Below are positions 1 to 9,300 of a DNA stretch of 41,606 nucleotides, in pieces. The notes beneath the pieces were generated by a model. The model did no database searches. It worked only from the letters and a program-made list of their open reading frames with translations, and had not been told where the DNA came from. Both the position numbers and the translations under genes were made by a program. The DNA lies in the NCBI GenBank assembly GCA_016201205.1, contig JACQDF010000237.1, positions 1 to 41,606 of the forward strand, in the 5' to 3' direction. Origin of the DNA: Acidobacteriota bacterium (GTDB lineage Bacteria; Acidobacteriota; Terriglobia; Bryobacterales; Bryobacteraceae). Position 1 is the stretch's first letter. Each line of letters begins with the position of its first letter.

Positions 1-798
1 ATCTCCAAGACGCGAGTAAATGCCGGAAAGCTCGAGATGCAGCTTTCCCTCGCCATCCGCCCAGCTCTTTGCTTGCTCGAGAATCTCAGCCGCCTTGCGA
101 GGCTGCCCCATTTCCACCAGTGCGCGGGCGAGACTGAGCGTGGCCTGCAAGTGTTGGGGACGCCTGGCGAGCACTTGCTCGAGCAATTGCCGGGCCTCGG
201 CGAAGCGGCGCTGCTTCAAGGCGACATCGCCGAGCAGAGCCTTCGGCTGCGGATCATCCGGTGCAAGGCGGATGGCTTGCTCCAGTTGCCGGCGGGCCTC
301 CTCAAGATCACCAAGGTCGCGCAGCTCATACCCAAGAAAGATGCGCACGGCCGCGGAAGCTGGAAAGCGCGTCACCGCCTTGCGCGCCAGCGCCACGGCG
401 GCTTCATGATCGGGCACATCGCCGCGGTCCTGATACGCCTGAAGCAGCAGCAGGTGCAGCTCTTCGTCACGCGGGTTCGAGTCCGGCATGGCCTTCAGGC
501 GCGCGATCACTTCGCCTTGCTCGCCGAGCTTGAGCTGCTCGCTCGCCAGCAGCTTGATCGCGTCGAGGTGGCGCGGGTTGAGCGCGCAGGCCCGTTTCAG
601 CTCAGCGACGGCCTCGGGCGGCCGTTCCAGCCGCACCAGCGTGGCGCCCAGCAGAAAGCGCGCGTCAAAGGAGGCGGGACCGGAGGCGATCAGGCGGCGC
701 AGCTTCTGCTCGGCGGCCTGGAACCGCTCCTGATGGTAGTCGCGCAGGGCCTCTTCATAAAGGTCCGGCGCAAACAGAAGCAGAAGCAGCGCAATCAA
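1..798 (-). CDS. TPR-repeat protein, 3' end outside window
   Basis: About 266 residues are visible and the frame is open to the window edge. The start I favour is a TTG at 798-796, which overlaps the TGA stop of the upstream receptor gene; GAAGG lies 7 bases before it. The first residues, LIALLLLLFAPDLYEEAL, look like a short signal peptide or membrane anchor. The rest is helical repeat sequence of the tetratricopeptide type, with recurring patterns such as ALLGDVALKQRRFAEARQLL and ATLSLARALVEMGQPRKA, spaced roughly 34 residues apart. TPR arrays mediate protein-protein contacts; no catalytic domain is visible in this part. The overlapping stop and start suggest translational coupling to the receptor. 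The longer open frame on the opposite strand has no recognisable protein features and is a shadow. Confidence 0.85.
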   Translation of the reverse strand, partial: MIALLLLLFAPDLYEEALRDYHQERFQAAEQKLRRLIASGPASFDARFLLGATLVRLERPPEAVAELKRACALNPRHLDAIKLLASEQLKLGEQGEVIARLKAMPDSNPRDEELHLLLLQAYQDRGDVPDHEAAVALARKAVTRFPASAAVRIFLGYELRDLGDLEEARRQLEQAIRLAPDDPQPKALLGDVALKQRRFAEARQLLEQVLARRPQHLQATLSLARALVEMGQPRKAAEILEQAKSWADGEGKLHLELSGIYSRLGD

Positions 799-3700
799 AA
801 GACGACCTTCAGCGCGAGCTGCATCTGCCGCGGCACGTTGGATTGACCGCGCACCAGCCCGAACGAGGCCGAGGTGATGGTCGAATTCGGCCCGCTCCAG
901 CGCACGCGGTTCAGCAGATTGAACGCTTCCCAGCGGAACGTCGCCCGCACCTTTTCGGTGATGCCGAAGCTCTTCGCCACGCTGACGTTCTCGTTGAGAA
1001 TCCAGGGACCGCGAGTCTTGGGGTTGTTGCGCGTCGAATTCCCGAACTCCGAGTTCAGCCGCTCCGTGGAAATGCCCTGCTGGAAGGCGTTGCGGTTCCA
1101 CCAGACATCTTTAAACGGATCGAATTTCCCGCCCGCACTGCTGGCGCGCCAGTTCTCATACGAAGTGATAAACGGGCGATTCGACGTCCCGATCGGATTG
1201 AGGCCGGGACCGACTCCGTAAGGGGTTCCCGACTCGTAGCCGAAAAAGCCGGAGATCCCCCAGCCGCCAAACGCGAGCTCGCGGGCTCCGTCCAGGCTCC
1301 AACGCCGGCCTTTGCCGAACGGCAATTCGTAGCTGAACGAGAGACGGAACAGGTGCGTCTGATCGTCGCCGCTGAGCGATTTCTCGAGGCCGCGGTTGTA
1401 ATGGTCCACTGCGCCCAGCGAAGAGATCACCGCCGTGTCGGCATTCGAGATGATCTTTGAAAGCACATAGGAGCCGAGCAGTGTCAGGCCGCTCGAGTAG
1501 CGCTTGTCCAGCTTGAGGATCATGGCGTGATAGGTCGAGTCGCCTGTGCGCTCGCCCACCGAGGACGGCTGCCCTCCGGCTGTCAGCACGCTCTGATACT
1601 GCGGGAAAGGCTGGAGCGCCCTCTGCACCGTCGAGTTGAAGCCCGGGTAAGGGATCGGGATGCCGGCGGCGCGGGCCGCCGCTGAAGTGATGTTGCTCCG
1701 CAGCAGATTCAGCCCGTACTGCCGAATGTACTTTGGATCCACCTGGTTGATGTTGAGAACGCCGCTGGAAAGGTGCGTTCCCTTGGTGCCAGTGTAGCCG
1801 ATCGTCACCACCAGCCTGCTCCGCAGTTCCTGCTGGATGTCGAGGTTCCAGGTCGAGTAATCCGGCGGCCGGCCGGCATCCCCGCGCTGCCAGAAATAGG
1901 TGCTGATGTCGTTGGAGAAGGAGGGATCAAGGAACGGCGGTTTCGTCCAGGGCGGCAACCCCTTGTCGAGCAAAGTCGGAAAATCATTGATGCTCTGATC
2001 GTTCGAGCTCCAGTTGACGTTGAGAATCAGGCCTTCGAAATGTGTCGAGCCTCCGGTCGTCTTCACGGCGGAAAACGAACGGCCGGCGTAAGCGCGAATC
2101 ACTGTGCCCCGGCGGATCTGATACGCCAGACCCGCACGCGGGCCGATGGCGAAAGGATGGCCGTCAAAGGGCGGATTGACGCGTCCGGCGCCCTCGCCGG
2201 AGAACACCAGCGCGCCTGGCAGGTTGCCGGCTTTGGGATTGGGCACAGTGGGATTGAAGTTGGAAAAACCTTCCAGTTTGCCGCCGCTCAGGTCCTCCCA
2301 GTCGGCAAGGCCAGTGTATGCGCCGCCCTGGATAGGCTGCGTGTATTCATAACGCAAGCCAAGATTGATCGTGAGCTTGGGAGTGATTTTCCAATCGTCC
2401 TGGAAGTAGCCGCCCCAGTAGCGCCATCGCTGGACAACCATGCGCGGAGTCTCCAGGCCGGTGGTGGATGGGTAGCCGAGCAGGAACGAGGCGAAGGCAT
2501 TGCCGCTCGCCAGCGATTGATCGCCGGGGATCGCGGTGGCGAGCTGGCTGAAGCCGAAGCTGCCATTGGGACGGTGCTGGCCGCCGCCATACCAGGCGTC
2601 GCGAGCGTGAAAGAATCCGGTTTTGAAAACATGCGTGCCGCGGATGAGGGTGACGTCATTGTTGAGGTTCAAGTCGCGGCCGCGATCGACGCCCCAGGCA
2701 TTGCCGCTCCAGCCGCTGTATTCGGTGAAGGTGACGCCAGGCAACCCGCGGTCGGGTCCGGGTGTGTTGGGGATTTTGAGCTTCTCGTTCCAGCGATCCT
2801 CCGGGTTGACGGAGTTGATCGAGGTGGTGGTTCCCTGCTCGCGCTGATAACTGACGCGAAAGCTGTTCAGCACGCGCGCGCTGATCGTGCGGTCCCAGGC
2901 GAACCGCCCGCTGGTGTTCTTGCGTGTCCACACGGAGCTGCCGTTGAAGGGCCGGGGCAGGCCGGGCGGGACGCCATTCAGGTAGTCGATGTCCCATTCT
3001 CCTCGCAAAAACAGAAAGCTGAGCCGGTTCTTCGAGTTGAGCTGATGATCCCCGCGAGCGCTCCATTTGTCCCAGGGCTGGACTTGGGCTCCGGATTGCA
3101 GAAAAAGATTGAGCCGAGGGCCAGCCAGGTTGGGACCGAAGCCGTCTGGACGGAGCGCGATGTAGCGGGAAGCGACTTGGGAAAAGCGCCCCTTGGGGAG
3201 CTGGTTGTTCGGGAATACATCCCGCACGAAGCCCGAGCCGTTCGGGTTGGGGCGCGTCGCAGCCGGGTCGTAGATCGGAATCATGTTGCCCTGCGCGTTG
3301 GTCCATCCGCGAAAGTCGCCTTCATACATTGCCGGCAGCGGAACGGTGAAGAAGCCCGGCGATTGCCCCGTGCGGTTGCGGAAGCTTTCGTAGCTGAAAA
3401 AGAAGAAGGTTTTGTCGCGGCCGTTGTAAATCTTCGGGATGTGAATCGGCCCGCCGGCTGTTCCGCCCAAGTCATGCTGCTTCAGGATGGGGCGGGTCTG
3501 GGCGAAGAATCCGCGGGCATCGAGTGCGTCGTTGCGCAGGAATTCGAACAGATTGCCGTGGTACTGGTTGGTTCCGGACTTGGTCTCGAAACTGATCATG
3601 CCCATGGCGCGTCCGAATTCGGCCTTCATGCCGGTGGTTTCGACGGTGAACTCGCTGATCGCGTCGATGGAAACGCTGCTGATGGGCGCGCGCTCGGTCT

Positions 3701-4274
3701 GATACTGCGTCGAGGCGCTGGTCAGCGGCATGCCGTCCATCTCCATTTCCCACCCCGAGCCCTGCCCGCCGCCGATGCGAAAGCCATTCGCCGTGCGCGT
3801 TTCCGGAGCGATGATGGCAAGGTTGAACACATTCCGGATCTGGCCGTTCACCACCAGCGGCAGATCCTCGACCAGTTTGTTGGTAATGTTGGTCCCGACG
3901 CGCGAGCTGTCGGTTTCCAGCGCCGATGGTTTGGCGCGGACCTCGACGGTTTCGGCGAGCGATCCCAGCTCCATCTGAATGTCCAGCCGCAGGGTGACGC
4001 CGGAGGTGATGACCACTTCGTCGCGCACCGCCTTCTTGAACCCGCTGGCCTCCGCATCGATGCGGTACCGGCCGATGGTGAGCGAGGGCAGCGTGTAATG
4101 GCCGGTCTCGGTAGCGACGGCGGTGGCGGTGAGATTGGTCTCCGTTTGCACGGCGGTAATTCTGGCGCCGCCGACTATGGCGCCGGTGGGGTCCGTAACA
4201 ATGCCGGTGACGACGCCGCGATTCATTTGCGCCAGCGCAATGGCGCCCAGGAGGTGGAACCCAAGCAACTTCAT
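795..4274 (-). CDS. TonB-dependent receptor-like outer membrane protein (Oar type)
   Basis: A protein of 1159 residues if it starts at the ATG at 4274, which has GAGGGGG 8 bases upstream and begins a signal peptide (MKLLGFHLLGAIALAQ). An ATG 33 bases further upstream is open but would put a non-signal extension in front. Residues about 18-110 form a carboxypeptidase-regulatory-like beta-sandwich (VVTGIVTDPTGAIVGGARI, then YTLPSLTIGRYRIDAEASGF). A plug-like region follows, then the motif SGTNQYHGNLFEFLRNDALD that recurs in all receptors of this window, and a long beta barrel ending in Phe (ALKVVF), the usual outer-membrane assembly signal. The family imports large or scarce substrates across the outer membrane with TonB energy, but no clear TonB box is visible and the substrate cannot be read from sequence. 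It is followed by a coupled TPR gene. Confidence 0.92.
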   Translation of the reverse strand: MKLLGFHLLGAIALAQMNRGVVTGIVTDPTGAIVGGARITAVQTETNLTATAVATETGHYTLPSLTIGRYRIDAEASGFKKAVRDEVVITSGVTLRLDIQMELGSLAETVEVRAKPSALETDSSRVGTNITNKLVEDLPLVVNGQIRNVFNLAIIAPETRTANGFRIGGGQGSGWEMEMDGMPLTSASTQYQTERAPISSVSIDAISEFTVETTGMKAEFGRAMGMISFETKSGTNQYHGNLFEFLRNDALDARGFFAQTRPILKQHDLGGTAGGPIHIPKIYNGRDKTFFFFSYESFRNRTGQSPGFFTVPLPAMYEGDFRGWTNAQGNMIPIYDPAATRPNPNGSGFVRDVFPNNQLPKGRFSQVASRYIALRPDGFGPNLAGPRLNLFLQSGAQVQPWDKWSARGDHQLNSKNRLSFLFLRGEWDIDYLNGVPPGLPRPFNGSSVWTRKNTSGRFAWDRTISARVLNSFRVSYQREQGTTTSINSVNPEDRWNEKLKIPNTPGPDRGLPGVTFTEYSGWSGNAWGVDRGRDLNLNNDVTLIRGTHVFKTGFFHARDAWYGGGQHRPNGSFGFSQLATAIPGDQSLASGNAFASFLLGYPSTTGLETPRMVVQRWRYWGGYFQDDWKITPKLTINLGLRYEYTQPIQGGAYTGLADWEDLSGGKLEGFSNFNPTVPNPKAGNLPGALVFSGEGAGRVNPPFDGHPFAIGPRAGLAYQIRRGTVIRAYAGRSFSAVKTTGGSTHFEGLILNVNWSSNDQSINDFPTLLDKGLPPWTKPPFLDPSFSNDISTYFWQRGDAGRPPDYSTWNLDIQQELRSRLVVTIGYTGTKGTHLSSGVLNINQVDPKYIRQYGLNLLRSNITSAAARAAGIPIPYPGFNSTVQRALQPFPQYQSVLTAGGQPSSVGERTGDSTYHAMILKLDKRYSSGLTLLGSYVLSKIISNADTAVISSLGAVDHYNRGLEKSLSGDDQTHLFRLSFSYELPFGKGRRWSLDGARELAFGGWGISGFFGYESGTPYGVGPGLNPIGTSNRPFITSYENWRASSAGGKFDPFKDVWWNRNAFQQGISTERLNSEFGNSTRNNPKTRGPWILNENVSVAKSFGITEKVRATFRWEAFNLLNRVRWSGPNSTITSASFGLVRGQSNVPRQMQLALKVVF

Positions 4275-4353
4275 GGTGGAAGCCCCCTCGGTTGATTTGG
4301 CAGCCATTATATACGAAGAGGCGCGGGGCGGCGGGAGCTACTGCCCAAGCTGT

Positions 4354-5520
4354 TCAAAGCTGTTCCGCAGTTGTTGCCCCGTTGGCGCGAAGGTAGGTCT
4401 CGATCCCGGTTTTGCCCGCGTAGATCGCCCAGCCAAGCGGCGTACCCTGATAGATCGTGTCTTTGATATCCAATCTCGCTCCTCGCTCGACCAGCAAGCG
4501 GACAACCGCCTCATGTCCGGCTAAGACGGCTTGATGCAACGGCGTCGAGTGGGAATGGTTTCCGTCAGGGTTGTACCGGCTTGGGTCTTCGCCGGCATCG
4601 AGGAGTAGCCGTACGATCTCCACGTGCCCGTGTTGCGCGGCCAGGGCGAGCGCGCGATGGCGGCTCTCGGGGCCGGCGGTCGCGAGCAATCGCGATGCAT
4701 CGGCGAGCCGCCCCAACCCCGCCGCCGCGGCGATGTTCTCCACGCGCGCGCCGCGTTTGACCAGCGCTTCAGCAGCGCTCAGGTATCCGAACGCGAGAGC
4801 CGTCATCAGCGGCGATCCCCACTGAGCCGAACCACGCGCTTCGATGGCCGCGCCAAAATCCAGCAGGGTCTCGACCAGCGCGACCTGCACTCCGGCCTTC
4901 GCCGGGTGGCAGCTCGATACCAACATGCTCATTGTCGTGTAATGCCCGCCGTACATGTCGGCCAATGCGTCAACTTCGGCGCCGGCTTTGAGCAGGGTTT
5001 GCGCAACGGCAACGGCGTTTTGCGGGGTCTTCTGGCGGTAACCCTCGACGCCGTTGGCGCCGACGTAATGAAGAAGCGTGGCGCGATCGACAGGCGGGTT
5101 AAAATGGGTGATCCGCGTGGAACGCGCTCGAACCAATTCCGGATTCTCGCGCAGCAAGGATTCCAGCGTGGCCAAGTCGCCTGTGATGACGGCTTCAACG
5201 GCCGATTCGAATTGGAAGACCGGCGAACCGTCCCGAGTGACCGCTTCCACGTACTCGGCCAGCGCCGGCCAACTCTGGAAGCTGTACCAGCGGGCGATTG
5301 CGAGCTGAGCATCGGCAAGCGAAAGCGCGGCGCTTTGAATTTCGGAGTCCGGCAGATTCTTTGGCAGCCATGGAATCTTGGAGTCCAGGAAACGGGGATG
5401 GTTTTCGTGGATGACCCGGATTGCCTCGGAATCGCCCGACCTGTGGGCGTCGAGCAGGTCCTCGGCCTGTCGCTGGTATTGCTCGAGGTTGGAGCGAAAC
5501 GGCAGTGGCTTGAGATCCAT
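4354..5520 (-). CDS. Ankyrin-repeat protein
   Basis: A complete frame of 388 residues with no signal peptide, so probably cytoplasmic. Residues about 1-100 are a helical N-terminal region (MDLKPLPFRSNLEQYQRQAEDLL) including a segment rich in Leu and Ala. From about residue 105 onward there are ankyrin-type repeats: AVEAVITGDLATLESLLREN, TLLKAGAEVDALADMYGGH, VETLLDFGAAIEARGSAQWG, ALALAAQHGHVEIVRLLLDA, HQAVLAGHEAVVRLLVERGA and a final TPLGWAIYAGKTGIETYLRA. Ankyrin repeats are protein-binding scaffolds; no enzyme motif is seen. The stop lies 79 bp from the receptor start on the same strand, so co-transcription is possible but not shown. Confidence 0.88.
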   Translation of the reverse strand: MDLKPLPFRSNLEQYQRQAEDLLDAHRSGDSEAIRVIHENHPRFLDSKIPWLPKNLPDSEIQSAALSLADAQLAIARWYSFQSWPALAEYVEAVTRDGSPVFQFESAVEAVITGDLATLESLLRENPELVRARSTRITHFNPPVDRATLLHYVGANGVEGYRQKTPQNAVAVAQTLLKAGAEVDALADMYGGHYTTMSMLVSSCHPAKAGVQVALVETLLDFGAAIEARGSAQWGSPLMTALAFGYLSAAEALVKRGARVENIAAAAGLGRLADASRLLATAGPESRHRALALAAQHGHVEIVRLLLDAGEDPSRYNPDGNHSHSTPLHQAVLAGHEAVVRLLVERGARLDIKDTIYQGTPLGWAIYAGKTGIETYLRANGATTAEQL

Positions 5521-5628
5521 TGAAACGATATTCGCAGGGTTCGCCCTATTGCGCGGGGCGGGACCCTGGGCGCGGATGCGTGGTTCGCGCTGTGCGTGAT
5601 GTTACCACGGAACTCGTGACTGGCGGCG

Positions 5629-5862
5629 TTACTTTAGCGCCTCATTGATCTCGATATCGCGCTTGAGGACATCGGTCAAGAGCTCCGAAAGCTCGATTCC
5701 CTTTTGTTCGGCCTTGCCGGAGAAGTATTCCCACACGCTTCGCTCAATCGAAGCCGGCAAAAAGACCTTGGCGCCGGCCGGGATGTGATGAACTCCTCGA
5801 ACACCCTTGCTGAAGTCGATCTCCGCTGGCATCTTGTCATCTTCGATGGGTCGATCATTCAT
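5629..5862 (-). CDS. brnA: BrnA-like antitoxin
   Basis: A 77-residue acidic protein encoded directly behind a BrnT-like toxin, with its ATG overlapping the toxin stop by 4 bp (ATGA). The N-terminus MNDRPIEDDKMPAEIDFSKG is charged and probably flexible. The C-terminal half (IPAGAKVFLPASIERSVWEY, then GIELSELLTDVLKRDIEI) fits a ribbon-helix-helix DNA-binding antitoxin of the BrnA/CopG type. In characterised BrnTA systems the antitoxin neutralises the toxin and represses the operon. The assignment rests partly on the neighbour and on size and order; the individual motif match is moderate. Confidence 0.75.
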   Translation of the reverse strand: MNDRPIEDDKMPAEIDFSKGVRGVHHIPAGAKVFLPASIERSVWEYFSGKAEQKGIELSELLTDVLKRDIEINEALK

Positions 5863-6164
5863 AAACTTTCCTCGTAGGAGCGAATTTCAGTCTGTGTCGC
5901 TTCGCGGGCTGAGATGAGGCGAATCTTCGTCGCGGCGGGATCAGACTCCGACCAGAGGTAAACGATGGAAAGCATTGCGCCGCTGCTTCCCAAGCCAATT
6001 GAGAACCAGCGCTCCTCGGTTTCGCTATGCTCCAGATCGGCAACGGTGAGGAGTCGCGGATCGTTGAAGACCGTGGACGCAAGCTCGAAGGGGACACCGT
6101 GCTTACGCAGGTTCGCGGCTGCCTTGATCTCGTCCCACTCGAACTGAAACTGGCGGCCATTCAA
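5859..6164 (-). CDS. brnT: BrnT-like ribonuclease toxin (DUF497)
   Basis: A 101-residue protein with the layout of BrnT/DUF497 toxins: FEWDEIKAAANLRKHGVPFE near the N-terminus, FNDPRLLTVADLEHSETEER in the middle, WFSIGLGSSGAMLSIVYLW as a beta-strand core, and IRLISAREATQTEIRSYEE at the C-terminus. BrnT toxins have a RelE-like fold and cut RNA. The gene starts at an ATG with GAGGGA about 10 bases upstream, and its stop overlaps the start of the antitoxin-like gene. Toxin-first order with a short overlap is the canonical brnTA arrangement. The pair lies between an ankyrin gene and a divergent receptor, with no visible mobile element. Confidence 0.85.
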   Translation of the reverse strand: MNGRQFQFEWDEIKAAANLRKHGVPFELASTVFNDPRLLTVADLEHSETEERWFSIGLGSSGAMLSIVYLWSESDPAATKIRLISAREATQTEIRSYEESL

Positions 6165-6270
6165 ATCGGATCCCTCGTACCATCCTATAGCAGGTCAGCG
6201 CCTTCATTTCTTCGAATGAGACCCGCTGGGACTTTGTGGCGGTGGATCATCCTCTGCCACTGGGCAGCGC

Positions 6271-6299
6271 TTGCCTGCCGCTCAAGATAAGCGTATTGT
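6271..6299 (+). promoter_or_regulatory. Candidate sigma-70-type promoter for the receptor gene at 6336
   Basis: TTGCCT at 6271-6276 and TATTGT at 6294-6299 are separated by exactly 17 bases; each matches the consensus hexamer at 4 of 6 positions. The predicted transcript would start near 6306 and carry a leader of about 30 bases including AGGAGA at 6325-6330, 5 bases before the ATG. Supported by pattern only. Confidence 0.35.
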
Positions 6300-6335
6300 A
6301 ATAGTCTATTCAACGCTGGGTCGCAGGAGAACGAT

Positions 6336-9300
6336 ATGCTTCCACGGTTCGTGTCACTTCTGTTTCTGTTCGCCGCTTCTGTGTTCGCCCAAGGAGAGCG
6401 GGCGACGGTTTCAGGCATCGTGTCCGATTCCTCCCAGGCCATCGTGCCAGGAGCCGCTGTTGCTGTCCGCAATACAGCGAACAACATCACGCATCGCACG
6501 GAGTCCAATGTCACCGGAATCTACTCGGTCCCCGCGCTGCCTCCGGGAGAATATGAGATCACCGTCGAGAAGCAGGGCTTTCGTCCGTTCCGGCAAACCG
6601 GTCTGCGGCTGTCTGTAGGACTGGTCGCCACGGTCGATGTGGTGCTGACGGTAGGAACGGTTTCCGAGGTCGTCGAGGTTGAGGCGACTGCCGTGCAGTT
6701 GGAATCCCAGACCACGGGTCTCGGGAAGACCATCGAGACACGCCGCATCGTGGAGCTTCCACTGCTGGGCCGCAACCCGTTACAACTGGCATCGCTCGCG
6801 GCCGGTGTCATCCCGACTCGCGGCCAGGTCGGCGTCGGCGGGGATGCGATCGGACAGGCGGGCAATGCGCGCATCTCCGGCGGTCTGGCCAATCAGAATG
6901 CCATCCTGATGGATGGCGGCGACAGCCGCGGTTTCACTTCCGGCGGCCAGAACTATGCGTTTCCCTTGGAGTCGGTGGCCGAGGCAAAGGTGGAGACTGC
7001 CACCTACTCGGCGGAGTTCGGGCGCGCGGGCGGCGGCGTCATCAACGTCGCTTCGAAGTCCGGCACCAACTCCTTCCACGGGGTCGCCTACGAATTCCTG
7101 CGCAACGATCATCTCAACTCCAATTCCTGGTCGAACAACCGCAACCGGGTCGCGCGGACCCTGTTCCAGCGCAACGAATTCGGCGCGGCCGCCGGCGGCC
7201 GGATCAAGCGCGACCGGACGTTCTTCTTCGTTAACTACGAAAGCGTCCGTCAGGGAAGCCCGCGCAACTTCCTGGCGACGGTGCCGCAGGCCGCCTACAA
7301 GACCGGCGACTTCCGCGGTGCATTCGACCGCAACGGGCAACCGGTCCTCATCTACGACTACCTGACCACTCGGGTCGACCCCAACGCCTCGGGCAGGTTC
7401 ATCCGCGATGCGTTTCCCGGGAATCAGATTCCCTCCAATCGCGTTCATGCCATCTCGGCCAACGTCGCCAAGTTCTGGCCCGACCCGAACCGGGCCGGTG
7501 AAACTCCGGCGCAAGTCAATAACTACTTCCGCTCCGGGAAGAACGTCACCAACAACGACATCTGGTTCACCCGGCTCGACCACCAGATCAACGACAAACA
7601 CCGGATCTTCGGCCGCTTTGGCGGTCAGCAGAGCGATAGCTTTTCGGCGGGTTTGGTCGAGCCGGCGTTCCCCGCGACGGCCATCAGTTCGCGCCCCATC
7701 CGGAACGCCGGAGTCAGCGTGACGTCGACCTTCTCGCCGAATTTTCTGGGCGAGTTCCGCATCAGCTATACGCGCCTCCAGTTCAACGACGCTCCGGTAA
7801 GCGAGGGCTTCGACCTGGGGTCCCTGGGATTCCCGCAGAGTCTGGCCAACTACGTTACCTATCGCCAATTCCCGCAGGTGCAGATCCAGCAATACGCCAC
7901 CGGCACCGGACTTGCGGTCGCGACGTTCGGCGCCGATGAGTACACGGGACTCGGTGGCGCAGGCAAGAACCTGCTCCCGCAGGATACCTACACCGCTCAA
8001 TACCACGTCACCTGGATCCGCGCACGCCACAAATTCAAGTTCGGCGTTGAACTGCAACGGCAGAAGATGGCGGCATTCAACTCGCGGAACTCGGGCGGCC
8101 AGTTTACCTTTGACCGCACGTACACTCAGGGTCCGAATCCCGCCGTGACGGCCATCAACTCGGGCAATGCCTTCGCCAGCTTTCTGCTGGGCGTGCCGAT
8201 CACCGGCGCGATCGACACCACACCCTTCATGGCTCTGCTCCAGCGCTACAATGCCGGTTACTTTCAGGATGACTGGCGTGTCACCAGCCGCCTGACGCTC
8301 AACCTGGGTTTCCGCTACGAATACACGTCGCCATACGGCGAGAAGTTCGGCCAGATCGGTTACATGGATACCCAGGCAATCGATCCGACCACCGGATTGA
8401 AGGGTCTGTTCAAGTGGGTCCCACCCGGCGGCTACCACAGCGACCCGAATTATAAGACCTTCGGCCCGCGCGTTGGCATTGCCTATCAAGCCACCAATAA
8501 GACCGTCGTCCGCGTCGCCGCCGGCATGTTCAACGCGTCCAACAACGGCCTGAATGCAGCGGCCAGCGATTTCGGCAGCGGGCTGTTCACAACCAATGCC
8601 CTGTCCCTGGGCGCGCCGAACCCGATCTCGTTCACGCCGCCGGTGGGCGGCTCCTGGTCCAATCCGTTCGCCGCCGGACTCGTCTTCCCGCAGAAGGGAG
8701 TCACCACCTTCGTCGGCCAGAACATCCGCGTCGATTTCAAGGATCATCCTCTCGCCTATCTCGCCAACTGGACCCTTTCCGTTCAGCGGATGATCAACGC
8801 CGATACCCTGGTCGAGGTCGCTTACGTGGGCACCAAGACCACGCACTTGTTCTGGAACCGGTTCGACAACGCCAACGACCCTCTGCTCCTGTCGCAATGG
8901 GGCTCGAGATTGCGTGAGGCGGTTCCGAATCCGTTCTTCGGCAAGATCACGACCGGGGCGCTCAGCTTCCCGACCGTGGAGCGGCGTCAGTTGCTGCGGC
9001 CCTTCCCCCAATATCAGCAGATCCTGGCGGTCCGCCGGCCATACGGCGACGCGCAGTATCAGAGCATGACCGCGCGGCTCGAGAAGTCGTACAGCAGCGG
9101 ATACACGCTGTCGGCCAACTACACGCTGTCCAAAATGATCGCCTCGACCGCTGAATCCAATACCTGGGTCATCGGGCCGTCCAACGCGCTGTACAACCCC
9201 AAGTACAATCGCGGACTGGATGCCAATGACACGCCGCACCGCCTGGTCATCAGCCATCTTTGGGAACTGCCGTTCGGATTCGGCAAGACCCGGTGGTCGC

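Noticed and set aside
37..846. A 269-residue plus-strand frame at the left edge
   Set aside because: The opposite strand encodes a clear TPR protein in an open frame to the window edge.
1773..4295. An 840-residue open frame on the plus strand antisense to the first receptor
   Set aside because: No signal, domain or repeat is recognisable and it mirrors the codon pattern of the receptor in high-GC DNA; a shadow frame.
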